From positions 49,798,242-49,862,241 of the forward strand of contig NC_053037.3 of NCBI RefSeq assembly GCF_002575655.3: DNA of 64,000 nucleotides. Direction: 5' to 3'. This document shows, in pieces, positions 22,420-34,784 of the stretch. A program made the position numbers and the translations under genes. Every line of letters starts with the position of its first letter. The first letter of the stretch is position 1. The notes beneath the pieces are model-generated. The model was not told the DNA's origin and searched no databases. It worked only from the letters and a program-made list of their open reading frames with translations. Source of the stretch: Aegilops tauschii subsp. strangulata. Its lineage: Eukaryota > Streptophyta > Magnoliopsida > Poales > Poaceae.

Positions 22420-22436
22420 GTAGCCCCCGGGCCCAA
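22420..22436 (-). other. Polypurine tract of the Tat-like gypsy
   Basis: The minus strand reads GGGCCCGGGGGCTAC directly before the LTR start TGTCGGCG, a G-rich plus-strand priming tract. Confidence 0.6.
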
Positions 22437-22712
22437 GGCGCGCTCGGGCTTGGCTTCGAGGCGAAGCCAATGGGCAAGTGCGGAGCACCGCGGGCCCCAA
22501 CCTCCTGCGGCCTCGGTCGACGCTTGGCGATTGATGGGACGTGGGCGCCTCCACTTCCCCATGATGCCTCAGCAACCGTTCTCGCCTGACAAAAAGGCTG
22601 GCGCATGCTGCAGAGCCTTCATTGCCTTCCTTCGTCTTGCTCCAGATCCCCTTTCTCTTTCTCGCTCCAAAGACTCCTAATCCGCCGAAAATTCTCCCCG
22701 AGCCCGCAGCCG

Positions 22713-25443
22713 ATGGCGTCCGACAAGGCGAAGGCCGTGCGCTCGCCCTCCTGGTTCGAGCCTGCCTTGAGCGCGCCTACGGTCACGGGGAAGAACCTCG
22801 CCGTCGCGCTCCTGATGACGGCGGCCAGCAGCAACGAGGGCAGAGTCCGCGCTCCGGGCCGGTTCCGCTGAGCCAGAGGCCTCGGGCAGCACCTTCTATC
22901 CTTTCTTCATGCACAACGTCTTCGCGGGGCTGGTCCCTTCTTTATCTGACTTCTTCTATGCCGTCCTCAGCCATTCCAATCTCCATGCCCTCCATCTTCA
23001 TCCCAACTCCGTCCTCCTTTTGTCGATCTTTGCCTTTTACTGCGAGGCATTCGTGGGGGTGATGTCGTCCGTGGCGCTGCTTTGCCACTTCTTCTACCTT
23101 CGGAACAAGGAGGGCCAGTGCTCGGGGTGCGCCAATTTCGTTGCGGCCAACGGGACCAACGCAATCTCAAGAGCCGGGAAGAAGGTTGAGGGCTTCAGGA
23201 ACAAGTGGGTCCTCATGGATGCCAAGATCTCCTACCCTCGGCTGGCGCTGCCGACGGGGATGCCTTCGCCTCACGAGGTGTGGCTCAGCGCAAAGCTTGC
23301 CAGCCCCCGGGCGAAGCAGGTGCTCGAGAAGATGGCGGCCGACCTGAAGCCAGACGACCCGAAGGCGGAGAAGCTGATGGGGGCCATGATCGTCAAGGAA
23401 TTTCTGTCGCAGCGCTTGGCTCCACTCCAGGCGCGCTCGCGCCCCCTGTGGAGGCTCATGGAAGAGGGAGGCAACCTCCTCCTGCATCCGGACGCCTTGT
23501 CCGACGAGGAGCTGGACAAGGCCCTCCATCTCCTGGTTGGGGAGGACCAGGGGTACCCGCCGGATACCCATCTTCCGCTGTACCGCCGCCCAGATGGGGC
23601 GGAGGTCGCCGCCGCCATGCCCGTCTTTAACGAGCGCGGGCTCGTGCCGCCGGCGCCCGTTGAGGCCCCGGTGGTGCTGTCCTCCGGCGAGTCCAGTGAG
23701 GAGGAGGGGTCGGACTTGGAGGCGACCCAGGAGGGGGCGGGGGAGACTTCTCCTCCGCGCGTGGCCGATCTCCTGCGCACCTTCCCCGACGACGACGCCG
23801 ACGAGCATCTGGCGAGGGAGTCACTGCACCCCGCCGGGGTCACCACGAGGTCGAAGGGCACCCCCTCAAAGAAGTCGCAGGCCGGGATCCCAAAGAAAAG
23901 CAGATCAGCGCGGATCTCCCAAGACGGTGCTTCTGCTTCGGCGTCGGCTGGTGCTGCTGCGAATCCTGCCGCCGTGCCTTTGTCTGCTCCTAGGGCTCGC
24001 ACGCCGGTGCCCCAGGCCGCGAAGCCTTCGGGCTTGGTGCTTCAGAAGAGGGTGAGGGAGTACGCCGCCGTGGACCAGTAAGTGCTCCACCCTGATTTTT
24101 GTCCCTGTTTCTGCCGTTGTTTCTTGATGCTTCTCCCTTGTACTGTCAGGCCAACGCTGGCGAAGAAGAAGAAGGAGACGGCCGCGACTCCTGGGGCCCG
24201 GCAGCCTGCCGCGGTTGCGCCACCTCTGGTGTGGAAGGACGGCGATGGCTCTCGCGCCTCAGCGGCTGGGTCATCCTCGCGAGATTCAGAGGCCCGGCCT
24301 TAGGAGAAGGCGACCTCCATGGCCCCGCCGGCTCCGAAGGCGCCCGCCCCCAGCTCGCCTGCTGAGGCTCCGATGGCTCAGGAGGCCCCGGCCTCTTCTG
24401 CTGCCACCAACTTGCAGGTCTTGGCGGCGATGCTGCCTCCTCCTCTCCCCATCACGCCGCTGGGCCGTGATCCTTCTGCTTTGCCTGACGCTTTGGAGGA
24501 GGCTCTTTCCACGCTGACCCAGCTTCGGGACGACCTTCAAGGCACCAACCGTCGCCTGGCGTCGGGGCGCCTGTAGTTGATCTTGGGATGGTTGCGATCC
24601 GACGCGTCCGTCTGGGCGGCGGCATGGAGCCAAGCCATAGAAGCCTCCGAGGAAGGTGAGCGGGCCGCCGGCCTGGCCGCGACCGCCTGTGACGCAGCGC
24701 TGAAGGATGTTGTGGCTGCCAAGGAGCGCTGCCGGTTGGCGGAGGCCGAGCTGGAGACTATGCGCAATGAGCGCATCGTCGAGGCTCGGCAGCGCGAGGC
24801 GTGGGAGGAGAAGATGAAGGCTCGAGAAGACGCGGTTGCCGGTCGTGACACTGAGCTGGAGCAATCGGCACGGGCGCAGGCCGCGGAGTGCGGCCGCCTG
24901 GAGAAGCTGAAGGAGAAGGTGGAGGCGGAGAAGGCCCAGCTGGAAGCCAAGGCGAAGGTTCTTGTCGAAGATCATGTAGCCTTCAATTCCCTTGAGCTGC
25001 AGTCCCGCAAGGCACTGCAGGAGCTCTATGGGAGGGGTTTGAAGAAGCCATTTATGACTGCTGAGGAAGGCCCCGCCGAGCTACTCCCCCAGCTTGCCAC
25101 GACACTCGAGGGCGTCGTTAATGGGGTCGGCCCCATGGTGGAAGGGGAAGCCCACGCGCTCTCCTCCTCGGCACTGACGCGCGTCTTCAGCCAGCTTCGT
25201 CTTCGCGACCCTGGCATCGACCTCGGCGCTCTGCTTGAGCCTGTGGACGAGGAGCACTGCGCAGCCGCCGCCGAAGCCCTGAAGGACCGGGTGGACGCCC
25301 TACTGGAGAAGTTCCTCGCCATCGACCCCGCGCCTCGGTCTGATGGTGCCGCTGATGCTACGGCCACAGCCGACGGCACGGGCAACGGCGACGTTGCCGA
25401 CGAAGGAGTACCCCTTGCAGGCGACGGCAGCGCCCAAGGCTGA
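22713..25443 (+). pseudogene. Antisense gene of a Tat-like element (putative gypsy-type transposon domain)
   Basis: The gene runs opposite to gag-pol, as known for the extra antisense ORF in some Tat-lineage elements. The ATG at 22713 starts MASDKAKAVRSPSWF. A frameshift near 22840-22870 separates it from the next part, FFMHNVFAGLVPSLSDFFY (around 22909), which enters a long frame with RNKWVLMDAKISYPRLALP and an acidic, Ser-rich linker (SSGESSEEEGSD). The wording fits the domain called putative gypsy type transposon in plant databases. A 72 bp GTAAGT-AG intron (24078-24149) keeps the frame. The second exon has two in-frame TAG stops (24301, 24574), then an Ala/Glu-rich coiled coil (about 24650-24990) and ends at 25443. 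The function of this protein is not known. This copy is inactive. Confidence 0.8.
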
Positions 25444-26308
25444 TGAGAAGGCTCGCTGGCGGCGCTTCCCTCTGCTTTTATTTCCTGCCACATGCATTGT
25501 GCCTCGTGGAGGCGTTAAAACTTATGCTTGGTATTCGGAGAAACAATATGTCTTATAATAATTTGTTAGGATTCTGCGATTTCCTTCCCGTTGCCTTAGT
25601 GTTCTGCATCGGCAGGGCCCGGCCCCGCGCATGCCTCAGCCACCGCCAGGACGAGACCAAGGGGTGAGGGGCTACGTGACCAGTTAGGCTCCTAAGGCGC
25701 GATGCTCAGGAGTCCCCCTTGACGTACAAATAGCCTTCGGGAAGGAGATGCGAGAGTAGGCCTTAGCGTTCTGCGTCGGCAGGGCCCGGCCCCGTGTATG
25801 CCTCAGCCGCCGTTGGGTCGTCCGGATCGCCAGGACAAGACCAAGGGGTGAGGGGCTACGTGGCCAGTTAGGCCCTTGGGTCACACGATGCCCAAGGGTC
25901 CCCCTTGACGTACGAATAGACCCCATACCTGTCCTCGCTGGTCTCTCGCGCGGGAGGGTTGCGCGAAGGCCAAGTCCGAAGGACATGGCGAGGTGGCGTA
26001 CGCCAGGCGTGACCTGAGCGTAGCCCCCGTGCCCAGCCCCCTTGCGCTACTCTCCCGAGGGGAAAGCAGCGCGGTGAGGCTAGTCACCGAGCCTGGTGGC
26101 TCCCTGAGGTTATTGCAGCCGTGAGGCCACCCTCAGTTGTTGATCACCAGCGCGTAGCATGGCGCTACCGTTTTTGCACGGGCATAGCCGCTCCTCGGTC
26201 GTGTCGACTGCCAGCGCGGAGCATGGTGTTTCCACTGGTACGTGGGAGGGGGCTCCCTCTGAGGAGAGCCCCCGGGGCGTGTACAGCCCCGCCCTGACAC
26301 ATGGCTTG
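25444..26308. repeat. GC-rich spacer with a 167 bp tandem repeat
   Basis: Unit 1 starts at 25593 (GCCTTAGTGTTCTGCATCGG) and unit 2 at 25760 (GCCTTAGCGTTCTGCGTCGG); both contain GGCAGGGCCCGGCCCCG and CCAAGGGGTGAGGGGCTACG. No gene is seen. In a complete element RT, RNase H and integrase would be expected somewhere between here and 34785. Confidence 0.7.
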
Positions 26309-27838
26309 TGATAGGTCTCCGTCGTATCTATAATTTTTTATTGTTCCATGCCAATATTATACAACTTCCATATACTTTTTGGCAACTTTTTATACTATTT
26401 TTGGGACTAACATATTGATCCAATGCCCAGTGCCAGTTCCTGTTTGTTGCATGTTTTTGTTTCGCAGAATATCCATATCAAACGGAGTCCAAACGGGATA
26501 AAAACAGACGGAGATTATTTTTGGAATATTCGGAGAATATGGGAAGGAAAATCCACGCAAGACGGTGCTCGAGGGAGGCACGACGCAGGGGGGCGCGCCC
26601 CACCCCCCTGGGCGTGCCCCTGACCCTCGTGGGCCCCCCGTAAGGCGGTTGATGCCCTTCTTCGGCCGCAAGAAAGCTAATTTTGGGGGAAAAATCACGG
26701 CGATGGTTTCAGTCCAATCGGAGTTACGGATCTCCATATATATACGAAACGGTAAAAGGGCAGCAGACCAGAGCGCAGAAACAGAGAGAGACAGAGAGAC
26801 AGATCCAATCTCGGAGGGGCTCTCGCCCCTCCCATGCCATGGAGGCCAAGGACCAGAGGGGAAACCCTTCTCCCATCTAGGGAGGAGGTCAAGGAAGAAG
26901 AAGAAGAAGGGGCCCCCTCTCCCCTTCTCTTCCGGTGGCGCCGGAACGCTGCCGTGGCCACCATCATCATCGCCGCAATCTTCACCAACAACTTCACCGC
27001 CATCATCACCAACTCTTCCCCCCTCTATGCAGCGGTGTAACCTCTCTCTTACCCGCTGTAATCTCTACTTAAACATGGTGCTCAACGCTATATATTATTT
27101 CCCAATGATGTATGGCTATCCTATGATGTTTGAGTAGATCCGTTTTGTCCTACGGGTTATTTGATGATCAAGATTGGTTTGAGTTGCATGTTTTATTATT
27201 GGTGCTGTCCTATGGTGCTCTCCGTGTCGCGCAAGCGTGAGGGATCCCCGCTGTAGGGTGTTGCAATACGTTCATGATTCGCTTATAGTGGGTTGCATGA
27301 GTGACTGAAACACAAACCCGAGTAAGGGGGTTGTTGCGTATGGGATAAAGAGGACTTGATGCTTTAATGCTCTGGTTGGGTTTTACCTTAATGATCTTTA
27401 ATAGTTGTGGATGCTTGCTAGAGTTCCAATCATAAGTGCATATGATCCAAGTAGAGAAAGTATGTTAGCTTATGCCTCTCCCTCAAATAAAATTGCAATA
27501 ATGATTACCGGTCTAGTTATCGATTGCCTAGGGACAAATAACTTTCTCGTAACAAAAAGCTCTTTACTAAAACTAATTAGTTGTGTCTTTATCTAAACAG
27601 CCCCTACCTTTTATTTACGCTCTCTTTATATTCTTGCAAACCTATCTAAAAACACCTACAAAGTACTTCTAGTTTCATACTTGTTCTAGGTAAAGCGAAC
27701 GTTAAGCGTGCGTAGAGTTGTATCGGTGGTCGATAGAACTTGAGGGAATATTTGTTCTACCTTTAGCTCCTCGTTGGGTTCGACACTCTTACTTATCGAA
27801 AGAGGCTACAATTGATCCCCTATACTTGTGGGTTATCA
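26309..27838 (+). repeat. 5' LTR of the nested Athila-like element
   Basis: It begins TGATAGGTCTCCGTCG and ends GTGGGTTATCA. It matches 32141-33669 with few differences, among them TGATAGG against TGATACG at the start. Frames inside it are shadows. Confidence 0.93.
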
Positions 27839-27849
27839 AGACCTTTTTC

Positions 27850-27867
27850 TGGCACCGTAGCCGGGGA
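27850..27867 (+). other. Primer binding site of the nested Athila-like element
   Basis: TGGCACCGTAGCCGGGGA lies 11 bases after the LTR and is close to the Asp-tRNA-type site TGGCGCCGTTGCCGGGGA found in Athila elements. Confidence 0.75.
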
Positions 27868-27962
27868 GCAATAGCGTGGGGTGAATATTCTCGTGTGTGC
27901 TTGTTTGCTTTATCTCTAAGTAATTTTTATTTGCTGTTCTTAGTTGTTCTCTATCTTTAGTT

Positions 27963-29136
27963 ATGGATATGGAACATGAAATACCAAAAAAATTAGGTGT
28001 ACTTGCTACTCTTGGAGATGGGGAACCTCCTAAAACCCTTGATGATCATTATGTGAAGAATATTTTGTACCACTTTGATAATCCTGAGAAAACCTCATTC
28101 AATTATGTAATGGGAGACACGTTGGACCAACATGAATACTTTAGGGATTATCGCTTGACTCAAAAAGGGAAACTATTATGGGATCAAATTTATATGTTGA
28201 AGTGGTATGCTCGGCAAGTATGCTTGAGATATGATTATACTTGTTGCTCTAGGATGAAGGCTCCACACCTTCCCTTTTCATGCAAATTTAATGATAATGA
28301 AACCTTGGCTTCTTATGCTAGAGGTATATATGATTACTATGATGTGGAACAAATAGAAGAATTTGTTGCTTTTAAGGGTGCTTATGAAATTGAATTTTTG
28401 GTTGAAAAGTATGAAGCTTTTGATGATGATGTTTATAGGCCTGAAAATTTTTCTATATTGAAATATTGTTATGAGAATTATGAATACAATTCCGATATTG
28501 ATGCATTTATTGAGAAAGTCTCCACTGTCCAAGAAGAGACTAATATTTTGCAGGAGTCTATGGAAGAAGAAATTGAAGAAACTGTGAGCTCATTGGATGA
28601 AAAAGATGATGAGGAGAGCGAAGAACAAAAGGAGGAAGAGCGGATTAGCTACCCGTGCCCACCTTCTAATGAGAGTAACTCTTCAACTCATACATTGTTT
28701 AATTCCCCTTATTGCACCCACGCATGATAGTCCTATTATCTTTTTGAATTCTCCCGACTACACTATATCGAAGAAGTTTGCACTTATTAAGGATTACATT
28801 GATGGGTTGCCTTTTACCGTTGCACATGATGATTTTGATGAATATAATATACATGTGCTTGCTGCTCCTACTTGAAATTATTATGAGAGAGGAACTATAT
28901 CTCCACCTCTCTATGTTTCCAACACGATAAAATTGCAAGAAACTGTTTATACTATGCATTGGCCTTTACTATGTGTGCATGAATTGTTCTTTTATGACAT
29001 GCCGATGGATAGGAAGAGAGTTAGACTTCGTTGTTGCATGATATATGTTGCCTTGTGCTCACTACTAAATGCCAAATCATTGCTAATTAAAATTGGCTTT
29101 GATATACCTTGGGATCCGGGTGGATTCACTACTTGA
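27963..29136 (+). pseudogene. Non-gag ORF of the Athila-like element, unknown function
   Basis: The ATG at 27963 opens a 254-residue frame beginning MDMEHEIPKKLGVLATLGD. It is rich in Asp, Glu, Tyr and Phe (GIYDYYDVEQIEEFVAF) and ends in an acidic stretch (EEEIEETVSSLDEKDDEESE). A frameshift near 28690-28725 moves the coding sense to the next frame, which continues SPDYTISKKFALIKDYIDG, meets a TGA at 28873 and goes on to 29136 (ending FDIPWDPGGFTT). I see no zinc knuckle, protease, RT or integrase motif, so it is not ordinary gag-pol. Similar proteins occur in abundant non-autonomous Triticeae gypsy families as far as I recall. The role is unknown. Confidence 0.65.
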
Positions 29137-29944
29137 GCACTATATGCGCAGCTTAATGGCTTTAAAGAAAGCGCTGCCAGGGAGACAACCCGGAAGTTAT
29201 AGAGAGTCATTTATTTCTGTTGAGTGCTTTTATATAGTTTAAAAACAAAATAAAATAAAGAGGGGAACCTAAAAACTTTTTCAAAAAGAAAACTGAAAGT
29301 GAGAAAGACGAGCATTGTTAAAGTGGGAGCTAGCCTTGAACTTTGTTCATGCTCACGGAAACTTTGTGAATCTTGATTACAGAAACTTTTCACTAAATAT
29401 AATTATCCCCTTGTACAATTCCATTGTATTATAAAAATAATGTGCCAAGGTTTGCCTTTAGGATGTTTACAATGCTTGTTGGTTTGTACGGTGCAGGACA
29501 GAAATTTTGGCTGTAGTGCTCGATTTTACATTTTTTTTACTGGAACGTCAAATGGTTCTGATTATTTTTGCACTGTCTTTCTATACAAATTGCTTATTTT
29601 TCCTAATTTTGGCAGAATTGTTCAAGTATCAGAAGTATCGTGAATGTTCAGATTATTACAGACTGTTCTGTTTTAGACAGATTCTGTTTTTGATGCATAG
29701 TTTGCTTCTTTTGATGAAACTATCGATTTATATCAGTGGATTAAGCCATGAAAAAATTATATTTCAGTAGCTACAATGCCAAAACAAAATATGAATTGGT
29801 TTGCAACAGTACTTAGAGTAGTGATTTGCTTTATTATACTAACGGATCTTACCAAGTTTTCTGTTGAAGTTTTGTGTGGATGAAGTGTTCGATGATCGAG
29901 GAGGTCTCGATGTGAGAAGAAGGAAGAGAGGCAAGAGCTCAAGA

Positions 29945-30026
29945 TTGGGGATGCCCAAGGCACCCCAAGTAAATATTCAAGGAGACTCAAGCATCTAAGC
30001 TTGGGGATGCCCCGGAAGGCATCCCC
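29945..30026 (+). other. Two related stem-loops in the Athila-like 3' region
   Basis: The second is perfect: GGGGATGCC (30003-30011), loop CCGGAA, GGCATCCCC (30018-30026). The first, around 29947-29966, has GGGGATGCC-CAA-GGCACCCC with a one-base bulge. Both are preceded by AG(A/C)TTGGGG-type context, and the same GGGGATGC word precedes the 3' LTR. Confidence 0.6.
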
Positions 30027-30169
30027 TCTTTCTTCAACAAGTATCGGTATGTTTTCAGATTCGTTTCGTTCATGCAATATGTGCAAGTCTTGGAGCGTCT
30101 TTTGCATTTAGTTTTCATTTTTCTTTTATGCACCATGCTGGTATGAGATAGTCCTTGGTTGATTTATAA

Positions 30170-30400
30170 GAATGCTCTTTGCACTTCACTTATATCTTTT
30201 GAGTATGGCTTTATAGAATGCTTCATGTGCTTCACTTATATCATTTGAAGTTTGGATTGCCGGTTTCTCTTTACAAAGAAAACCGCCATTTGTAGAATGC
30301 TCTTTTGCTTCACTTATATTTGTTAGAGCGTGGGCATATCTTTTTTAGAAAGAATTAAACTCTCTTGCTTCACTTATATCTATTTAGAGAGATGGCAGGA
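30170..30400 (+). repeat. Minisatellite with GCTTCACTTATAT core
   Basis: The core (T)GC(A/T)(T/C)TTCACTTATAT, preceded by GAATGCT in several units, occurs five times between 30174 and 30391 at roughly 50-60 base spacing. Confidence 0.55.
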
Positions 30401-32140
30401 ACTGGTCATTCACATGGTTAGTCATAAAATCCTACATAAAACTTGTAGATCACTGAATATGATATGTTTGATTCCTTGCAATAGTTTTGCGATATAAAGA
30501 TGGTGATATTAGACTCATGATAGTGGGTAGTTGTGGATTAGTAGAAATACTTGTGTTGAGGTTTGTGATTCCCGTAGCATGCACGTATGGTGAACCGTTG
30601 TGTAACGAAGTCGGAGCATGAGGTATTTATTGATTGTCTTATGAGTGGCGGTCGGGGACGAGCGATGGTCTTTTCCTACCAATCTATCCCCCTAGGAGCA
30701 TGCGCGTAGTACTTTGTTTTGATAACTAATAGATTTTTGCAATAAGTATGTGAGTTCTTTATGACTAATGTTGATTCCATGGATTATACGCACTCTCACC
30801 CTTCCACCATTGCTAGCCTCTCTAGTACCGTGCAACTTTCGCCGGTACCATAAACCCACCATATACCTTCCTCAAAACAGCCACCATACCTACCTATCAT
30901 GGCATTTCCATAGCCATTCCGAGATATATTGCCATGCAACTTCCATCATCATCATATACATGACTCGAGCATTCATTATCATATTGCTTTGCATGATCAT
31001 AAGATAGCTAGCATGATATTTTCATGGCTTGTCCATTTTTTGATATCATTGCTACACTAGATCATTGCACATCCCGGTACACCGCCGGAGGCATTCATAT
31101 AGAGTCATATCTTTGTTCTAGTATCGAGTTGTAATATTGAGTTGTAAGTAAATAAAAAGTGTGATGATCATCATTATTAGAGCATTGCCCCAGTGAGGAA
31201 AGGATGATGGAAACTATGATTCCCCCACAAGTCAGGATGAGACTCCGGACTTTAAAAATAAATAAAAGAGGCCAAAGAAGCCAAAAAGAAGAGGCAAAAC
31301 AAGCCCACCAAAAAAGGGAAAAAAATAAAAGAGAATAAAAAAATGAGAGAAAAAGAGAGAAGGGACAATGTTACTATCCTTTTACCACACTTGTGCTTCA
31401 GAGTAGCACCATGTTCTTCATATAGAGAGTCTCTTGAGTTATCACTTTCATATACTAGTGGGAATTTTCATTATAGAACTTGGCTTGTATATTCCGATGA
31501 TGGGCTTCCTCAAACGCCCGAGGTCTTCATGAGCAAGCAAGTTGGATGCACACCCACTTAGATTTCAGTCTGAGCTTTCATACACTTATAGCTCTTAGTG
31601 CATCCTTTGCATGGCAATACCTACTCACTCACATTGATATCTATTGATGGGCATCTCCATAGCTCGTTAATACGCCTAGTTGATGTGAGACTATCTTCTC
31701 CTTTTTGTATTCTCCACAACCACCATTCTATTCCACCTATAGTGCTATGTCCATGGCTCACGCTCATGTATTGCGTGAAAGTTGAAAAGGTTTGAGAACA
31801 TCAAAAGTATGAAACAATTGCTTGGCTTGTCCTCGGGGTTGTGCATGATTTGAATATTTTATGCGGTGAAGATGGAGCATAGCCAGACTATATGATTTTG
31901 TAGGGATAACTTTTTTTGGGCATGTTATTTTGAAAAGACATGATTGCTTTATTAGTAGGCTTGAAGTATTATTGTTTTTACGTCAAATGATAGACTATTG
32001 CTTTGAATCACTCGTGTCTTAATATTCATGCCATGATTAGATACATGATCAAGATTATGCTAGGTAGCATTCCACATCAAAAATTATCTTTTTTATCATT
32101 TACCTACTCGAGGACGAGCAGGAATTAAGCTTGGGGATGC

Positions 32141-33669
32141 TGATACGTCTCCGTCGTATCTATAATTTTTGATTGTTCCATGCCAATATTATACAACTTT
32201 CATATACTTTTTGGCAACTTTTTATACTATTTTTGGGACTAACATATTGATCCAGTGCCCAGTGCCAGTTCCTGTTTGTTGCGTGTTTTTGTTTCACAGA
32301 ATATCCATATCAAACGGAGTCCAAACGGGATAAAAATGGATGGAGATTATTTTTGGAATATTCGGAGAATATGGGAAGGAAAATCCACGCGAGACGGTGC
32401 CCGAGGGAGGCACGAGGCAGGGGGCACGCCCCACCCCCCTGGGCGTGCCGATGACCCTTATGGGCCCCTTGTAAGGTGGTTGATGCCCTTCTTTGAGCCG
32501 CAAGAAAGCTAATTTTTGGGAAAAAATCACGGCGAAGGTTTCAGTCCAATCGGAGTTACGGACCTCCATATATATACGAAACGGTGAAAGGGCAGCAGAA
32601 TGGAGGGCAGAAACAGAGAGAGACAGAGAGACAGATCCAACCTCGGAGGGGCTCTCGCCCCTCCCATGCCATGGAGGCCAAGGACCAGAGGGCAAACCCT
32701 TCTCCCATCTAGGGAGGAGGTCAAGGAAGAAGAAGAAGAAGGGGACCCTCTCCCCTTCTCTTCCGGTGGCGCCGGAACGCTGCCGTGGCCACCATCATCA
32801 TCACCGCAATCTTCACCAACAACTTCACCACCATCATCACCAACTCTCCCCCCTCTATGCAGCGTTGTAACCTCTCTCTTACCCGCTGTAATCTCTACTT
32901 AAACATGGTGCTCAACGCTATATATTATTTCCCAATGATGTATGGCTATCCTATGATGTTTGAGTAGATCCGTTTTGTCCTATGGGTTATTTGATGATCA
33001 AGATTGGTTTGAGTTGCATGTTTTATTATTGGTGCTGTCCTATGCTGCTCTCCGTGTCGCGCAAGCGTGAGTGATCCCCGCTGTAGGGTGTTGCAATACG
33101 TTCATGATTCGCTTATAGTGGGTTGCGTGAGTGACTGAAACACAAACCCGAGTAAGGGGGTTGTTGCGTATGGGATAAAGAGGACTCGATGCTTTAATGC
33201 TATGGTTGGGTTTTACCTTAATGATCTTTAGTAGTTGCGGATGCTTGCTAGAGTTCCAATCATAAGTGCATATGATCCAAGTAGAGAAAGTATGTTAGCT
33301 TATGCCTCTCCCTCAAATAAAATTGCAATAATGATTACCGGTCTAGTTATCGATTGCCTAGGGACAAATAACTTTCTCGTAACAAAAAGCTCTTTACTAA
33401 AACTAATTTAGTTGTGTCTTTATCTAAACAGCCCCTACCTTTTATTTACGCTCTCTTTATATTCTTGCAAACCTATCTAAAAACACCTACAAAGTACTTC
33501 TAGTTTCATACTTGTTCTAGGTAAAGCAAACGTTAAGCGTGCGTAGAGTTGTATCGGTGGTCGATAGAACTTGAGGGAATATTTGTTCTACCTTTAGCTC
33601 CTCGTTGGGTTCGACACTCTTACTTATCGAAAGAGGCTACAATTGATCCCCTATACTTGTGGGTTATCA
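32141..33669 (+). repeat. 3' LTR of the nested Athila-like element
   Basis: It begins TGATACGTCTCCGTCG, ends GTGGGTTATCA and is followed by the GCTTG target copy. Confidence 0.93.
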
Positions 33670-34784
33670 GCTTGCACGGCAGGGCTAGAGGAGGTGTGTC
33701 TGGGCACCCATGAGCCAGCGCGGGACTCATGGGGCCCTACCTCAAGGCGGGTTGCGCCTGGTCTTGATTGAGAGCACTTGTAATAATCCTGCGAGATGGT
33801 TAGGCAACCTGCGCCGAGTGAATCCCTTGAGGCTACCACATGAGAAGGCCAGACACCAACGGCCCCAGGAAGTGACGTGAACGGGGCCTGCCCGCTAGAC
33901 AGAGCTCATCCGCTGGGTTTATCGACGTTGCAGGGACGGACCCGAGCACGGACGTTGTGCCTAGTCTTCTCATGCGGACATCCTGAAGAAAGACAGCCGG
34001 CGCGCGGCTCCCATAGCGACGAGGCACCGTGTCGTGCGCCCTCACTTATCCATCCGCGATTAGCTCATCCGAGGGCAAGACACCAAGGACCATGGGAGGT
34101 GACGTACACGGGAGCTGGCCCGTGAGCCAGAGCTCAGCCTCTTGGGTTTAGCAACGCTACAGGGAAGGACCTGAGCACAGACACCGTGCCAGTCCTTAAT
34201 CATGAGGCAGTCGTGGGTGGATTTGCAAGGGTGTACGACGTTCATGGCAACAAAGTACCGGACATGCAGATGATAATCATAAAGCGACTGATGGAAAGGG
34301 TAACGCTAGTTCAGGTAGATGCAAGAACGATACATGCCACAGGGATGGACCCATGCGGCCTGGGGATGATGCAGCCCGAGGGGCGCCCCCAACAAGGTAA
34401 ATTAAAGATGCAAAAAGATACATGTCGCAGGGACAGACCCGTGCGACCTGGGAAAAATGCAGCCCGAGGGGCGCCCCCAACTGAACAAACTAGAAAATGT
34501 CACCTGGCACCGTTGCTGAAGGGATGTTGGAGTAGCTGAAGACGCTTGCCGAAGAAGTCGCTCTTCACAAGCCGCCTGGGTCATGAGCCTCAGGAGCCTC
34601 TGGGGGTCCGGGGGGGCTCATGAAGAACCGTCGCCATCTCCGTCAAGACCGCCTGGTGCCTGGTCTCCTGAGCTGCCAGGACGCGCCGCGGGTGGCGCTG
34701 GAAGGAGACAGCCGTGTTCAGCAGGCTATAAGGCATGCGAACGTAGTTGTGAGGGGGGCCCTCACACCGACCAACGCGCGATGG
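33670..34784 (-). other. Noncoding part of the Tat-like element with short tandem repeats
   Basis: No gene is seen. Units such as GGGTTTA(T/G)C(G/A)ACG followed by CAGGGA(C/A)GGACC recur at 33915 and 34145. GCAGCCCGAGGGGCGCCCCCAAC occurs at about 34371 and 34460. The stretch occupies the place of pol. Confidence 0.6.

Larger units (their letters stand above)
29137..32140 (+). other. Noncoding 3' interior of the Athila-like element
   Basis: There is no gene here. It holds two GGGGATGCC hairpins (29945-30026), a run of CTTCACTTATAT units (about 30170-30400), and a polypurine-type end (AAGCTTGGGGATGC, 32127-32140) directly before the 3' LTR. Confidence 0.7.
26309..33669 (+). mobile_element. Athila-like gypsy, non-autonomous, nested insert
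   Basis: LTRs at 26309-27838 and 32141-33669 are nearly identical and flanked by a perfect 5 bp duplication, GCTTG (26304-26308 and 33670-33674). The primer site is 27850-27867. The interior has no protease, RT or integrase; it has one broken ORF and a long structured noncoding region. It therefore depended on another element's enzymes. The close LTR match means it is younger than its host element. Confidence 0.95.

Noticed and set aside
22199..22606. Several long frames on both strands in the left LTR and its inner flank
   Set aside because: They lie largely in the LTR, are not conserved in frame in the other LTR, and have no motif.
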